Source: Blautia sp. Marseille-P3087 (GTDB lineage: Bacteria > Bacillota > Clostridia > Lachnospirales > Lachnospiraceae). From it: a stretch of 64,000 bases of DNA. Shown in pieces: positions 9,647 to 19,360 of this stretch (positions are counted from its first letter, which is position 1; every line of letters starts with the position of its first letter). The stretch lies in the NCBI RefSeq assembly GCF_900120195.1, contig NZ_LT635539.1, positions 440,830 to 504,829 of the forward strand, in the 5' to 3' direction. The notes beneath the pieces are model-generated. The model had not been told where the DNA came from, did not search any database, and saw only the letters and a list, made by a program, of their open reading frames with translations. Both the position numbers and the translations under genes were made by a program.

Positions 9647-10633
9647 ATGAAAATTTTATTTTACGGTGCAAAAGATTATGATCAACAGTTTTTTGACAAA
9701 CTGAGGCCGGAATATCCGGATATTGAATTTGTATTTATTGAATCCAACTTATATAAAGAAACCACTTCCCTTGCCGCTGGATATGACGGAATCTGCGCTT
9801 TCGTAAATGCAGACCTCAGCGCAGATGTAATCGAAGAACTACGTCATCAGGGAGTCCGTCTGATTCTGATGCGCTGTGCCGGATATAATAATGTTGATCT
9901 TGCAAAGGCAAAAGAATGTGGAATTCCTGTGTTGCGCGTACCGGGGTATTCACCAGAAGCCGTTGCAGAGCATGCAATGGCACTTGTCCTGACGGCAAAC
10001 CGCCATACGCATAAAGCATATATTAAATGTCGTGAAAATAATTTTTCATTGAATGGTCTTATGGGAATCAATCTTTACGGGAAAACAGCCGGGATCGTCG
10101 GTACAGGAAAAATCGGTCTTGCAATGGCACGGATATGTCAGGGATTTGGTATGAAAGTTCTGGCATATGATCCGTTCCCAAATGAAAAAACAGGACTTCC
10201 CTATGTTTCTCTGGGACAGCTTTTTTCGTCCAGTGACCTGATCAGTCTGCATTGTCCTCTCACACCGGAGACACATCATATAGTTAACCGGGAATCTATT
10301 TCTCATATGAAAGAGGGAGTCATTCTTGTAAACACTTCCAGGGGAGGCCTGATCTGTACAGAAGATCTGATTGCCGGCATTCGTGATCATAAGTTTTTTG
10401 CGGTCGGGCTGGATGTGTATGAGGAAGAATCAGATTTTGTTTACGAAGACATGTCGGAATATATCCTGAAGACCTCTACAGTGCAGAGACTTCTCTCTTT
10501 CCCGAATGTTGCACTGACTTCTCATCAGGGATTTTTTACAGAGGAAGCACTGACCAATATTGCAGAAACAACACTGAAGAATGCAGAGGCCTTCAGGACA
10601 AACATGGAATTAAAGAATGAGGTATCTTTGTAA
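9647..10633 (+). CDS. D-lactate dehydrogenase-type 2-hydroxyacid dehydrogenase
   Basis: A 328-residue member of the D-isomer-specific 2-hydroxyacid dehydrogenases, closest in pattern to LdhA. The NAD-binding motif is GTGKIG (152-157) with acidic residue D175 after the second strand (YDPF), pointing to NAD rather than NADP. The catalytic triad is visible as Arg232 (NTSRGG), Glu260/261 (DVYEEE) and His293 (TSHQGFF). It probably reduces pyruvate to D-lactate to recycle NADH in fermentation. The ATG at 9647 follows a strong CAGGAGGT; an in-frame upstream ATG at 9554 lacks such a site and would add residues not found in the family. The 3' end is 3 bases from the convergent nfo. Confidence 0.85.
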   Translation: MKILFYGAKDYDQQFFDKLRPEYPDIEFVFIESNLYKETTSLAAGYDGICAFVNADLSADVIEELRHQGVRLILMRCAGYNNVDLAKAKECGIPVLRVPGYSPEAVAEHAMALVLTANRHTHKAYIKCRENNFSLNGLMGINLYGKTAGIVGTGKIGLAMARICQGFGMKVLAYDPFPNEKTGLPYVSLGQLFSSSDLISLHCPLTPETHHIVNRESISHMKEGVILVNTSRGGLICTEDLIAGIRDHKFFAVGLDVYEEESDFVYEDMSEYILKTSTVQRLLSFPNVALTSHQGFFTEEALTNIAETTLKNAEAFRTNMELKNEVSL

Positions 10634-10636
10634 AAA

Positions 10637-11476
10637 TTATTTTGAGTAAGCTTCTCTTAATAAAGAGATTTCTTTTGTCCATCCTTCGTCATCGTTTGGC
10701 GTTTCAAGGATAAAAGGAATCTCTTTTAATTTTGGATGACGAATCACACGCACAAGAGCATCCAGACCGATTTTACCCTCTCCTATCCGTGCATGGCGGT
10801 CTTTGTGGCTTCCAAGGTCATTAAGACTGTCGTTTAGATGAACAGCTTTTAATTTATCCAGTCCGATGATATGATCAAATTCATCAAGAACACCATCCAG
10901 ATCATTCACAATATCATAGCCGCCATCCCATACATGACAGGTATCCAGACAGACTCCTATTTTATCATTCATATGTACAAGATCAATAATTTCTCTGAGC
11001 TCTTCAAAATTCCGCCCTACTTCACTGCCCTTGCCAGACATGGTCTCAAGCAGAACTGTAGTGGTCTGTCCTTCGGTAAACACATCATTGAGGATTTCAG
11101 CTATCTTCTGAATTCCAGTCTCTGCTCCCTGTCCTACATGACTGCCCGGATGAAAGTTATAATAATTTCCCGGGATGTATTCCATTCTTCGAAGATCATC
11201 CGCAAATGTCTCTCTTGCAAAATCCCGGAGATTTTCTTTTGCAGCGCAGGCATTTAATGTGTATGGCGCATGTGCAACAATTTTTCCGAAGTGATAGGAT
11301 TCTGCAAGTTCGAGAAACTTATGTATGTCTTTTTCGTCGATGGCTTTTGCCTTTCCTCCGCGAGGATTTCTTGTAAAAAATGCAAATGTATTTCCACCAT
11401 TTGCAATCATCTGTTTCGCCATGGCAGTGTATCCTTTTGAAGATGAAGTGTGGTTTCCAATATATAAAGTTGTCAT
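10637..11476 (-). CDS. nfo: Deoxyribonuclease IV (AP endonuclease)
   Basis: A 279-residue endonuclease IV, a TIM-barrel enzyme with three metal ions that cuts DNA 5' of abasic sites in base excision repair. Family features: [17 protein letters not shown] at the N-terminus, [55 protein letters not shown], and [12 protein letters not shown] at the end; these hold the His, Glu and Asp ligands. The start at 11476 follows AAAGGAGA; a longer reading from 11554 adds a stretch absent from the family. It is convergent with the lactate dehydrogenase and diverges from capA. Confidence 0.95.
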   Translation of the reverse strand: MTTLYIGNHTSSSKGYTAMAKQMIANGGNTFAFFTRNPRGGKAKAIDEKDIHKFLELAESYHFGKIVAHAPYTLNACAAKENLRDFARETFADDLRRMEYIPGNYYNFHPGSHVGQGAETGIQKIAEILNDVFTEGQTTTVLLETMSGKGSEVGRNFEELREIIDLVHMNDKIGVCLDTCHVWDGGYDIVNDLDGVLDEFDHIIGLDKLKAVHLNDSLNDLGSHKDRHARIGEGKIGLDALVRVIRHPKLKEIPFILETPNDDEGWTKEISLLREAYSK

Positions 11477-11510
11477 AAAAAAATCTCCTTTATTAGTTTC
11501 TGAAAAGTTA

Positions 11511-11539
11511 TTGACGGAAGCCCCCAAAGTTCTTATACT
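11511..11539 (+). promoter_or_regulatory. Sigma-A promoter of the CapA-like gene
   Basis: TTGACG, 17-base spacer, TATACT, 65 bases before the chosen start codon. Confidence 0.65.
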
Positions 11540-11604
11540 TTCCTTAAATGACAAATATTGACATTTTTTGAGAAAATATGTTACAGGGGAGAAGGGGAAA
11601 ATAT

Positions 11605-12891
11605 ATGAAACAGTCTGTCCATAAAAAGCGTCCGGTTCATAACAAAGCGGTGCACAAAAAGAGTAAAATATTAAAAAAATCGCAATATTACAGACAACAA
11701 CAGCTTCGATACAGAATTTTCGGTGTTGCTGCCATTCTGGTTATTGTGTTACTGATCCTTCTGATCAAAAGCTGCGCTTCTGGTAAAGCGAAACCGGCTT
11801 CGTCTGGTCAGGTACAGACTGAAGAAAAGATTACTGTTACACCGGAACCTGCTATGGATCCGGTATCACTTACAATCAGTGTTGTCGGTGACTGCACACT
11901 TGGCACGGATGAAGAATTTGATTATGATACAAGTCTGAATGCATATTACGATAACAATGGTCCGGACTATTTCTTTGCAAATGTAAAAAATATTTTTGAG
12001 GCGGATAACCTTACGATTGCAAACTTTGAAGGTACACTTACGGATTCTGAGGATCGTGAAGATAAGCAGTTTGCATTTAAAGCGCCTGCGTCTTATGCTG
12101 ATATTCTTACTGCCGGCTCTGTTGAAGCAGTCAATACTGCAAATAACCACAGTCATGATTATGGAGACCAGAGTTTTGATGATACTTTAAGTGCTCTGGA
12201 CGCAGCAGGTATCATTCATTTTGGCTATGATGAAACCGCGGTCACTGAGGTAAATGGTATCAAAGTCGGTATGGTCGGTATTTATGAACTTAATGATCAT
12301 CTCGGCAGAGAGGAACAGTTGAAACAAAATATTGAAAAGGTTAAAAAAGATGGTGCACAGCTGATCATTGTTATCTTCCACTGGGGAAACGAAAAAGAAG
12401 AAGTCCCGGACAGTAATCAGACTACGCTTGGACATCTTGCAATTGATCTTGGTGCCGATCTTGTATGTGGACACCATCCTCATGTCCTTCAGGGAATTGA
12501 GGAATACAAAGGCAAAAACATTGTTTACAGTCTCGGCAACTTCTGTTTTGGAGGAAACGCTTATCCGAGTGATATGGATACAATGATCTTTCAGCAGACC
12601 TTTACAATTGATTCAAATGGTGTAAAAGCTGACAATGTTACAAATATCATTCCGTGTTCTATTTCATCCGATTCTGACTACAATAATTACCAGCCGACAC
12701 CGGCCAGTGGCGAGGAAGCAGACCGTATCCTGCAGAAGATTCAGGAACGCAGTTCCTGGATTGGAAGCGGATCTACGGAAAATTCTGAAGGGAACGATAC
12801 CTACGAAGATTCAGAAGGTATTGACTCTGAAGATTCATCCGAAGATTATTCGGGCGATGAGGATCTCACGGATTCTTACGACGAAATGTAA
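11605..12891 (+). CDS. CapA-family membrane-anchored phosphoesterase-like protein
   Basis: A 428-residue protein: Lys/His-rich cytoplasmic N-terminus, one membrane span near 42-60 ([16 protein letters not shown]), and an extracellular CapA/PGA_cap domain of the metallophosphoesterase fold (about 95-345). Motifs: [41 protein letters not shown] and [10 protein letters not shown], which hold the metal ligands. CapA proteins were first linked to poly-gamma-glutamate capsule export, but most homologues have unknown substrates and no other capsule gene is here. The last ~60 residues are Asp/Glu/Ser-rich. The ATG at 11605 after AGGGGAGAAGGGG is better placed than the in-frame ATG at 11578. Its 3' end overlaps the convergent LysR gene by 26 bases. 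Confidence 0.85.
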   Translation: MKQSVHKKRPVHNKAVHKKSKILKKSQYYRQQQLRYRIFGVAAILVIVLLILLIKSCASGKAKPASSGQVQTEEKITVTPEPAMDPVSLTISVVGDCTLGTDEEFDYDTSLNAYYDNNGPDYFFANVKNIFEADNLTIANFEGTLTDSEDREDKQFAFKAPASYADILTAGSVEAVNTANNHSHDYGDQSFDDTLSALDAAGIIHFGYDETAVTEVNGIKVGMVGIYELNDHLGREEQLKQNIEKVKKDGAQLIIVIFHWGNEKEEVPDSNQTTLGHLAIDLGADLVCGHHPHVLQGIEEYKGKNIVYSLGNFCFGGNAYPSDMDTMIFQQTFTIDSNGVKADNVTNIIPCSISSDSDYNNYQPTPASGEEADRILQKIQERSSWIGSGSTENSEGNDTYEDSEGIDSEDSSEDYSGDEDLTDSYDEM

Positions 12892-13783
12892 GATCGAGAA
12901 GTCGGATTTCCGGGATATTACCTACCGTCTTCAATAATTCATTCAGGAAATCGTCAATCAGTGGATGTTCGCTTCTCTGGTCATTCATAATTGCATAGCA
13001 AGTACGATACTCCGGACCGTTTTCAATGGAAACGATCCGGCAGTTTTCTTTTTCGGCAAGTTTTCGACCAAGAGTTGCCGGCATGATCGCCCATGCATTT
13101 TTCAGATCCAGAAGCTGTCTGAGCAGTGCCATATTGTCCAGCATGACTTTTACTTTGGGGTCATTGCCAAACCAGTAATCGTGCCACATAAGGAAGGTAT
13201 TGCTCCATGGAATATAGATTTCATCCGCACTGTCAAGCTGTGAAGGAAGAAGTCCATCCTGGTATGGCGCCTCTTCTCCGCATACAAAGACAAGCTGCTC
13301 TTCAAAGAGAGGAATTGTTTGTACTTTCTTAAAAAAATGCGGATTTGTGATCAGACCAAGATCCGCATCTTTGTTTTCGACTGCTTTATAAGAAAGATTA
13401 GACTGCATGGTATTGATATGCAGGCTGCATTTTGGATGTTCCTCAAGGAAATTACCAATGACTTGTGGCATAAAATAAAAGTTCATACTGTCAACATTCA
13501 CAATTCGAAGCTGTGTCGAAGGCTGTTCAAATTTGATTTTTCCTGTCTCAATCCATAACTGCTCCCATTTGCGCGCAATCGGGACAAAACGCTGTCCGGC
13601 TTCGGTAAGCTCCAGTGTACGGGAACCTTTTTTGCGTATGATCAGTTCTGTTCCGAGCTCTTCTTCCAGCGCAGACAGACGATGGCTGAGGGCAGGCTGT
13701 GATACAAACAGGCTCTCAGCCGCTTTAGAAAGGGACGGACTGGATGCAATGGTAAGAAAGGTATGTATGTCTGTGTAATTCAT
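12866..13783 (-). CDS. LysR-family transcriptional regulator
   Basis: A 305-residue LysR regulator. The winged helix-turn-helix occupies residues 1-60 (DIHTFLTIASSPSLSKAAESLFVSQPALSHRLSALEEELG, shown here only as the stretch from Asp4 to Gly43), followed by the linker helix and a type-2 periplasmic-binding-like effector domain from about residue 90. The start MNYTDI at 13783 follows GGAGGAATTTC; a longer frame upstream is AT-rich filler. It diverges from a DUF1275 membrane protein across 115 bases, the classical LysR arrangement, so the neighbour is the likely target. The effector is unknown. Confidence 0.9.
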   Translation of the reverse strand: MNYTDIHTFLTIASSPSLSKAAESLFVSQPALSHRLSALEEELGTELIIRKKGSRTLELTEAGQRFVPIARKWEQLWIETGKIKFEQPSTQLRIVNVDSMNFYFMPQVIGNFLEEHPKCSLHINTMQSNLSYKAVENKDADLGLITNPHFFKKVQTIPLFEEQLVFVCGEEAPYQDGLLPSQLDSADEIYIPWSNTFLMWHDYWFGNDPKVKVMLDNMALLRQLLDLKNAWAIMPATLGRKLAEKENCRIVSIENGPEYRTCYAIMNDQRSEHPLIDDFLNELLKTVGNIPEIRLLDLTFRRKNP

Positions 13784-13797
13784 GAAATTCCTCCATA

Positions 13798-13814
13798 TAT
13801 AAAAGTGATTTATA
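13798..13814. promoter_or_regulatory. Candidate LysR operator between the divergent genes
   Basis: A 17-base inverted repeat TATAA-N7-TTATA lying in the 115-base gap between the LysR gene and the DUF1275 gene. It matches the loose T-N11-A rule for LysR sites, but the region is very AT-rich and chance is possible. Confidence 0.3.
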
Positions 13815-13898
13815 TTATATAGATAAAATATTAATTTTACAATATATATATGCAAGATTATAATAAATCCAGTGAATTTAAGAAAAGGAATGATTTAA

Positions 13899-14585
13899 AT
13901 GGATGAAGCGACACTAGAAAGGCATCTGCATCTTACGATGACGTTGATTGGTGGTTTTATGGGTGGCTATGCAATCCTTAACCGTCATGATGTATTTGGC
14001 TCTGCACAGACAGGAAATATGATTTCTCTTGCAATGGATGCCGTGGGACATCCGGATGAACAGTGGTTTTTCCGTGTACTGGCATTGGTGATCTACATTG
14101 TTTCCATGGCAGCAACTGTAGTAATCTCTCATAAAATATCAAAAATAAATCAAAAAAGACTCAGCATCCTGATTGATGGAGCAGTATTACTGATCCTTGG
14201 ATTTTATCCCAAGGAAATGAATCCGTTTGTTGCATTGTTTCCGATATTTTTTGCTACTGCTTTTCAGTGGTGTTCTTTTAAGGGTACCGATGGTTTTGCA
14301 AGTTCCAGTATTTTTTCTACAAATAATCTGCGTCAGTGTGTTACAGGATTTACCGAATATCTGTGCAGCAAAGATACAGAATCTCTTCGAAGAGGAATCT
14401 ATTTCGGAAAGGTACTGATCTGCTTTTACGGAGGAGCTGCAATTGCTTTTCTTTCCTGCAAACTTCTTGATCTGAAAGGATCCTGGATCGCAATTTTACC
14501 GACAGTTGCAGCATTCGTTATGTGTAATGCAGAATATGTTTTATATGACGTTAAAAAAAAGGATATCCTCAAGGCATCTGCCTGA
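13899..14585 (+). CDS. YoaK/DUF1275-family membrane protein
   Basis: A 228-residue integral membrane protein with about six hydrophobic segments. The N-terminal GGFMGGYAILNRHDVFGSAQTGNMI signature (about residues 18-42) is diagnostic of the DUF1275/YoaK family, with TDGFASSSIFSTNNLRQ later. The family has been suggested to be transporters, without an established substrate. It diverges from the LysR gene and is the probable target. The last codons form one arm of a bidirectional terminator shared with the convergent secreted-protein gene. Confidence 0.85.
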   Translation: MDEATLERHLHLTMTLIGGFMGGYAILNRHDVFGSAQTGNMISLAMDAVGHPDEQWFFRVLALVIYIVSMAATVVISHKISKINQKRLSILIDGAVLLILGFYPKEMNPFVALFPIFFATAFQWCSFKGTDGFASSSIFSTNNLRQCVTGFTEYLCSKDTESLRRGIYFGKVLICFYGGAAIAFLSCKLLDLKGSWIAILPTVAAFVMCNAEYVLYDVKKKDILKASA

Positions 14586-14598
14586 GGGTATCCTTTTT
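14559..14598. terminator. Bidirectional terminator between DUF1275 gene and secreted-protein gene
   Basis: Stem GGATATCCTCAAGG / CCTGAGGGTATCC around a CATCTG loop. It has five T on the plus side and eight T on the minus side (the A-run at 14553-14560), so it serves both convergent genes. The plus-strand stop codon lies in the stem. Confidence 0.85.
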
Positions 14599-14638
14599 AC
14601 TGTTCTTATACATAAGAGTCCAAGTGGCTCTCTTTTAT

Positions 14639-16312
14639 TTATGCTGCATCATCTGCTGCTTTTGTCTCACCATCTGCGCTGCTGTCTGTTGCGCTTGTAT
14701 CCTGATCTTCATCTGTTGCGGTCATGCTTTCAACTGCTGAGGTAAGGATAGTCTCAAGCTGTGTTGCAAGTTCATCCGGAACACCGGCTGCCTTAATATT
14801 TGCAAGGAAAGTATCCCAGTTGATATTTGCTACATATTCAGTCATTGCTGCATCATCAGAACCATCATAAGTCTTATCCAGAGAAGTCAGATCCGGAATA
14901 TCTACGCCATCTCCATATCCGCTGCTTATTGTAAGTGTAGCGATCGGTGCACCGGATGTTGTAACAGTCAGACCTATAGAACTTGCATCTGTAGACGCAT
15001 CAGACTCAAGATTGATCACCATACCAAATCCTGCCAGCGGGTTGGATGCTGCTTCGCTTTCTTCGTCTGTGGTTGTATCATCAGCTTCTGCGGCCGGGAA
15101 GGTTACATTTAATGTTCCATTATAGTAGCCTGCTTTTTCTGGTTTGGTCTCGAGGTTTTCAACGTTAATATCAGCTGCCTCTGTTCCGTCTATTGCGAAG
15201 ATATAATCTCCATTCAGAAGTCCATCACTGGTTGTGCCGCTTCCGGTCAGTGTAAGGGAAGAATCCTCTGCCGTAATTTCAAGAAGTAATGCGGAAGTAT
15301 CACCATCAGATGGTGCTTTCCATGTGAATACAGGAGTAGTTTCTGCTCCGTCTATGACGGCAAATTCACGTCCGACGATTCTATTGTCTGCATTTACCCA
15401 TACTTTTGAGGAAAATACAGGATCTTCGGAAACTTCTCCGTCAGCAGATCCGATACTGTCAAGCGCATCTGCTACAGCATCCTCAAACTGCTGATACTGG
15501 TTTTCTCCATCGGAGGCACCTGCCCACTGTTCAAATAAACCTTTGATCTCAGCATCATCTTTGGCTGCAGTCAGGATTCCCTCTGCCATAGCTGTAACAG
15601 CTTTTTCAGAAACAGTTCCCTCATATGCAGTACAGTCTTCGCTGATGCCATCTACAGATACAGACTCTTCAACAGAAGATCCTTCTTCGATATTATCAAT
15701 GATAATATTTCCGTAGCGGTCAAGAAGTGTTCCGAGTGTATCAGAATCCGGAAGTGCAGAAGAAAGATCTGACAGTGCATTCATGTAGGTGCTCATGATT
15801 TCCTGAGAGTTCTCTGCAACACCATTGGTGGTGGTGACTGTACTCTGAATCGGTGCTGTAATATATCCCTCGGACAGCTGTGGAATCTGAATATACTCAG
15901 CCATGTTTGCAAGATCCATGTAGAGATTCAGATCACACAGTTTGGTGTCGTTCAGAAGTAATCCACTGGCAATGGCTTCCACACCATCTTTGATGGTAAT
16001 ATCACTGTCAAAAGTAAAACTCTGAAGCCAGGAAACATCGGTGCCTCCCATAAGCGCACCGGCAAGTGCCCGTCCAGTATCTTCTACAGTCAGTGTAAAT
16101 GTGCCTTTTGTTCCTTTGCAGGCTTTCTGGTAATTCTCAAGATAGCCGTCCCATGCTTCCGGTAATTTACTTACTACATTTGCAAGTGCAGTTTTTTCTG
16201 TTTCCTGATAGGAACCTGCTGCGAATACGGTGCTGCTGCCGGAAACAACCAGAGAAGCTCCCATTGCTGTAACAACAGCCTTTTTTAAAATCTGTCTGGT
16301 ACGATTCATCAT
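14639..16312 (-). CDS. Secreted acidic protein of unknown function
   Basis: A 557-residue protein I do not recognise. It has a clear Sec signal peptide (MMNRTRQILKKAVVTAMGAS..., predicted cut after VFAA near residue 32) and no lipobox Cys, so it is probably released or held non-covalently. The mature part is rich in Asp, Ser, Thr, Ala and Gly, with few basic residues. It alternates short amphipathic helices with beta-rich stretches such as NADNRIVGREFAVIDG and SSLTLTGSGTTSDGLLNGDY. The last ~25 residues are a low-complexity Asp/Thr/Ser/Ala tail. The beta-rich middle resembles lipid-carrier-like lipoproteins in texture only. It stands alone, divergent from the aldehyde dehydrogenase. Confidence 0.7.
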   Translation of the reverse strand: MMNRTRQILKKAVVTAMGASLVVSGSSTVFAAGSYQETEKTALANVVSKLPEAWDGYLENYQKACKGTKGTFTLTVEDTGRALAGALMGGTDVSWLQSFTFDSDITIKDGVEAIASGLLLNDTKLCDLNLYMDLANMAEYIQIPQLSEGYITAPIQSTVTTTNGVAENSQEIMSTYMNALSDLSSALPDSDTLGTLLDRYGNIIIDNIEEGSSVEESVSVDGISEDCTAYEGTVSEKAVTAMAEGILTAAKDDAEIKGLFEQWAGASDGENQYQQFEDAVADALDSIGSADGEVSEDPVFSSKVWVNADNRIVGREFAVIDGAETTPVFTWKAPSDGDTSALLLEITAEDSSLTLTGSGTTSDGLLNGDYIFAIDGTEAADINVENLETKPEKAGYYNGTLNVTFPAAEADDTTTDEESEAASNPLAGFGMVINLESDASTDASSIGLTVTTSGAPIATLTISSGYGDGVDIPDLTSLDKTYDGSDDAAMTEYVANINWDTFLANIKAAGVPDELATQLETILTSAVESMTATDEDQDTSATDSSADGETKAADDAA

Positions 16313-16407
16313 AAATTTTCCTCCATTTATTGTGATGATTGTATAGATATAGACAGTTTACCATGCTTTTGTCGAATATACAATATTTTTGAAGAATTAT
16401 GGCACGA

Positions 16408-16437
16408 TTGACTTTTTATTCTGTATTGTTGTATTAT
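16408..16437 (+). promoter_or_regulatory. Sigma-A promoter of the aldehyde dehydrogenase
   Basis: TTGACT, 18-base spacer, TATTAT, 46 bases before the start codon. Confidence 0.6.
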
Positions 16438-16483
16438 ATATTCACATAAGAATCTTAAGACTTATCGAAAAGAGGAAATTTTC

Positions 16484-17863
16484 ATGACAGAGACAGAGAT
16501 TAAAACGCTGATTGAAAATCAGAGAAACTTTTTTCATACCGGTGATACTTTTCCGGTAAAAAAACGTATCGAGAAGCTTCGTAAATTAAAAACGGCTGTT
16601 TTGCAGCACGAGACAGAGATTAATGAAGCATTGAAAAAAGACCTTGGCAAAAGTGCTTTCGAAAGTTATATGTGCGAAACAGGACTTGTCTTAAGTGAAC
16701 TTACACATATGCTCCATCATGTAAGAGAATATGCCGAGAGACAGGATGTACCGACACCGATGGCACAGTTTGCTGCGCACAGTTATAAGAAACCGGTTCC
16801 TTACGGTGTAGTTCTTATTATGAGTCCATGGAACTATCCGCTTCTGCTTTCTCTGGATCCTCTGATCGACGCGATTGCCGCCGGTAATACGGTAATCCTG
16901 AAACCAAGTGCCTTCTCTCCTGCCACAACCGCAGTTGTCAAAGCGATTCTTGCAGAATGTTTTGATCCTTCTTATGTGGCGGTGGTCGAAGGAGGACGTG
17001 AAGAAAATACAGCTCTTCTGAGCGAACGATTTGATTATATCTTTTTTACGGGAAGTCAGCATGTCGGCAGAGAGGTTATGACAAAGGCCGCTGTACACCT
17101 GACTCCGGTCACGCTGGAATTAGGAGGAAAAAGTCCATGTATCGTTGACCGCCGATGCAATTTGAAACTGGCAGCCAGACGTATCGTGTTTGGTAAACTT
17201 CTGAACTGTGGACAGACCTGCGTTGCCCCGGATTATATTTACTGCGACCGTAAAATCAGGGACAAACTGGTACGGCAGATCATCCGGCAGATTAACCGGC
17301 AATATACGACGGAACCACTTAAAAATCCGGATTATGGAAAAATCATCAATGAGAAACATTTTCGTCGGCTGCTCGGACTGATCAATAAAGAAAAAGTTGC
17401 TGCCGGTGGAAATTATAATGAGGAAACGCTGCAGATTGAGCCTACGGTACTTGATAACGTAACCTTCGAAGACGCAGTCATGCAGGAAGAAATTTTTGGT
17501 CCGCTTCTTCCGATCGTTACCTATGATTCAATCGATGAAGCAATCGAAAAAATCAATTCCATGGCACATCCGCTGGCAGTTTATGTATTTACTTCCAGAG
17601 GAAGACTTGCAAACAAAGTGATGGAACGCTGTGATTTTGGCGGTGGCTGTATCAATGATACACTGGTACATCTTGCAACTTCCGAAATGGGATTCGGCGG
17701 ATTTGGCGAAAGCGGAATGGGAGCATATCATGGCGAAGAAGGTTTCCGCACCTTTACACATTACAAGAGCATTGTAAATAAAAAGACCTGGCCGGACCTT
17801 TCCATACGGTATCAGCCATATACCCCTAAGAACGAAAAGAAACTCCGGAAGTTCCTGAAATGA
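16484..17863 (+). CDS. Aldehyde dehydrogenase (class 3-like, fatty-aldehyde type)
   Basis: A 459-residue NAD(P)-dependent aldehyde dehydrogenase oxidising an aldehyde to the acid. The short length and lack of the N-terminal extension of ~500-residue enzymes fit the class 3 / YwdH-like group. Motifs: MSPWNYPLLLSLDPLIDAIAAGN, KPSAFSPAT, FTGSQHVGREV, the general base Glu in LELGGKSP, and the nucleophile Cys in NCGQTCVAPDY. The C-terminal ~15 residues are basic and polar (YTPKNEKKLRKFLK) rather than a hydrophobic anchor. It is monocistronic with its own promoter and terminator. The substrate cannot be told from context. Confidence 0.9.
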   Translation: MTETEIKTLIENQRNFFHTGDTFPVKKRIEKLRKLKTAVLQHETEINEALKKDLGKSAFESYMCETGLVLSELTHMLHHVREYAERQDVPTPMAQFAAHSYKKPVPYGVVLIMSPWNYPLLLSLDPLIDAIAAGNTVILKPSAFSPATTAVVKAILAECFDPSYVAVVEGGREENTALLSERFDYIFFTGSQHVGREVMTKAAVHLTPVTLELGGKSPCIVDRRCNLKLAARRIVFGKLLNCGQTCVAPDYIYCDRKIRDKLVRQIIRQINRQYTTEPLKNPDYGKIINEKHFRRLLGLINKEKVAAGGNYNEETLQIEPTVLDNVTFEDAVMQEEIFGPLLPIVTYDSIDEAIEKINSMAHPLAVYVFTSRGRLANKVMERCDFGGGCINDTLVHLATSEMGFGGFGESGMGAYHGEEGFRTFTHYKSIVNKKTWPDLSIRYQPYTPKNEKKLRKFLK

Positions 17864-17865
17864 CC

Positions 17866-17886
17866 AGGAGCTCTCCGGAGCTTTTT
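17866..17886 (+). terminator. Terminator of the aldehyde dehydrogenase
   Basis: Stem AGCTC / GAGCT closed by a TCCG tetraloop of the stable UNCG class, extended by G-T pairs, followed by T5. Confidence 0.75.
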
Positions 17887-17887
17887 C

Positions 17888-19261
17888 TTACAGATACTTT
17901 TTATCTGCAGATAATATCGTTTTGTGTACTTTTTTTCTGACAAAATAGAAACAGATTACCTGCATAAGGATTGTCAGAATCCAGGATACAGGGTAAGAAA
18001 TAAACAAAAATGACAGGGATCTGTGGTTCGGAAAAAGTCCGAAGATCCATACAATTCTTGTTCCTACAGTACCAATGATAGAAAGGATCATAGGCACACC
18101 GGAATGACCCATTCCGCGAAGTGCACCCGGAAACAGATCCATCAGTCCGCAGCAGAAATACGGCACTGTTGTATAGGCAAGTATTTCAATCCCGCACTGA
18201 ATAACCTTTGGATCACTGGTATATAATCGTAACAGTTCATTTCCAAAGAAGTATGCGCCACACCCAAGTGTAAACGAAAAAACAAAAGATAGGATTATGC
18301 AGTCAATGAGAATTTTATCCATACGTTTTGTCTTCCGCACTCCGTAATTCTGACTGGTGAAACTCATGCATGACTGTGTAATGGAGTTTACAGAAATATA
18401 TAAAAAGCCGAAGATATTGTTGGCTGCTGTATATCCTGCCATTGCAGTTGAACCGAATGAATTGACAGAGGACTGTAATAATGCATTGGAAAGATTGATA
18501 ACTGTGCTCTGGATTCCGGCAGGTACACCAACCTGAAAAATCTGCTTCAGATAGAAGCTTTTGATGGTCAGTTTTGAAAAGCGGAGCTGATAACTTCCTT
18601 CCGAATGATGCAGACAGCGAAGAACAAGCACACAGGATATAAACTGTGATACAACGGTTCCTATCGCAACACCGGCAACTCCCATATCAAAAACAATGAC
18701 CAGAAGTAAATTTAATCCTGCATTTGCAAGTCCTGAGATGATCAAAAAAATCAAGGGTCTTTTTGTATCTCCTACTGCTCTTAAAATGGCGGCGCCGTAA
18801 TTGTACAGCATAAAGAATGGCATACCAAGAAAATATATTCTCATATACAGGGTGGACTGGTCAATGACATTATCCGGTGTACTCATAATTTCCAGAGCAA
18901 CTTTCGAAAACAGAAGTCCTACAAAAGCCATAATGATACCGCTAATAAGTGCCAATGTGATCGAGGTATGTACTGTCTCCGACATTTCTTTATATTTGCC
19001 GGAAGCATAAAAACGTGCTGCAAGCACATTTGCACCGAGTGATATACCAATAAATAAGTTGGTAAAAACTGCAATCAATGCAGTAGTCGATCCGACAGCA
19101 GCCAGAGCCTGGCTTCCGGTAAACTGTCCGACAACGATAATGTCAACTGCGTTAAACATAAGCTGCAGAATACCGGAAAGCATCAAAGGCAATGAAAAAG
19201 AGATCAGCTTGTCCATGATTGATCCATTGCACATATCAATTTCATATTTGTTATTTTTCAA
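17888..19261 (-). CDS. MATE-family multidrug/Na+ antiporter
   Basis: A 457-residue MATE exporter with twelve predicted membrane helices in two six-helix halves (the first with FSLPLMLSGILQLMFNAVDIIVVG, residues about 18-41; the second from about 235). It pumps cationic compounds out in exchange for Na+ or H+. The start is TTG at 19261, supported by GGGGGAG upstream and by the conserved family N-terminus KYEIDMCNGSIMDKL, which an ATG at codon 10 would cut. It has a near-consensus promoter. A second MATE gene of the same type lies at 48405-49748. Confidence 0.9.
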   Translation of the reverse strand: MKNNKYEIDMCNGSIMDKLISFSLPLMLSGILQLMFNAVDIIVVGQFTGSQALAAVGSTTALIAVFTNLFIGISLGANVLAARFYASGKYKEMSETVHTSITLALISGIIMAFVGLLFSKVALEIMSTPDNVIDQSTLYMRIYFLGMPFFMLYNYGAAILRAVGDTKRPLIFLIISGLANAGLNLLLVIVFDMGVAGVAIGTVVSQFISCVLVLRCLHHSEGSYQLRFSKLTIKSFYLKQIFQVGVPAGIQSTVINLSNALLQSSVNSFGSTAMAGYTAANNIFGFLYISVNSITQSCMSFTSQNYGVRKTKRMDKILIDCIILSFVFSFTLGCGAYFFGNELLRLYTSDPKVIQCGIEILAYTTVPYFCCGLMDLFPGALRGMGHSGVPMILSIIGTVGTRIVWIFGLFPNHRSLSFLFISYPVSWILTILMQVICFYFVRKKVHKTILSADKKYL

Positions 19262-19300
19262 AACTACTCCCCCACTTTGTAACGTAAATTTCCATATGCC

Positions 19301-19329
19301 ATTATACGAGGCTGTGTTTTGTTTTTCAA
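19301..19329 (-). promoter_or_regulatory. Sigma-A promoter of the first MATE gene
   Basis: Minus strand TTGAAA, 17-base spacer, TATAAT (consensus -10), 39 bases before the TTG start. Confidence 0.75.
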
Positions 19330-19360
19330 CCTCTTTTTAGTGTGGCTGGATTTTTTATCT

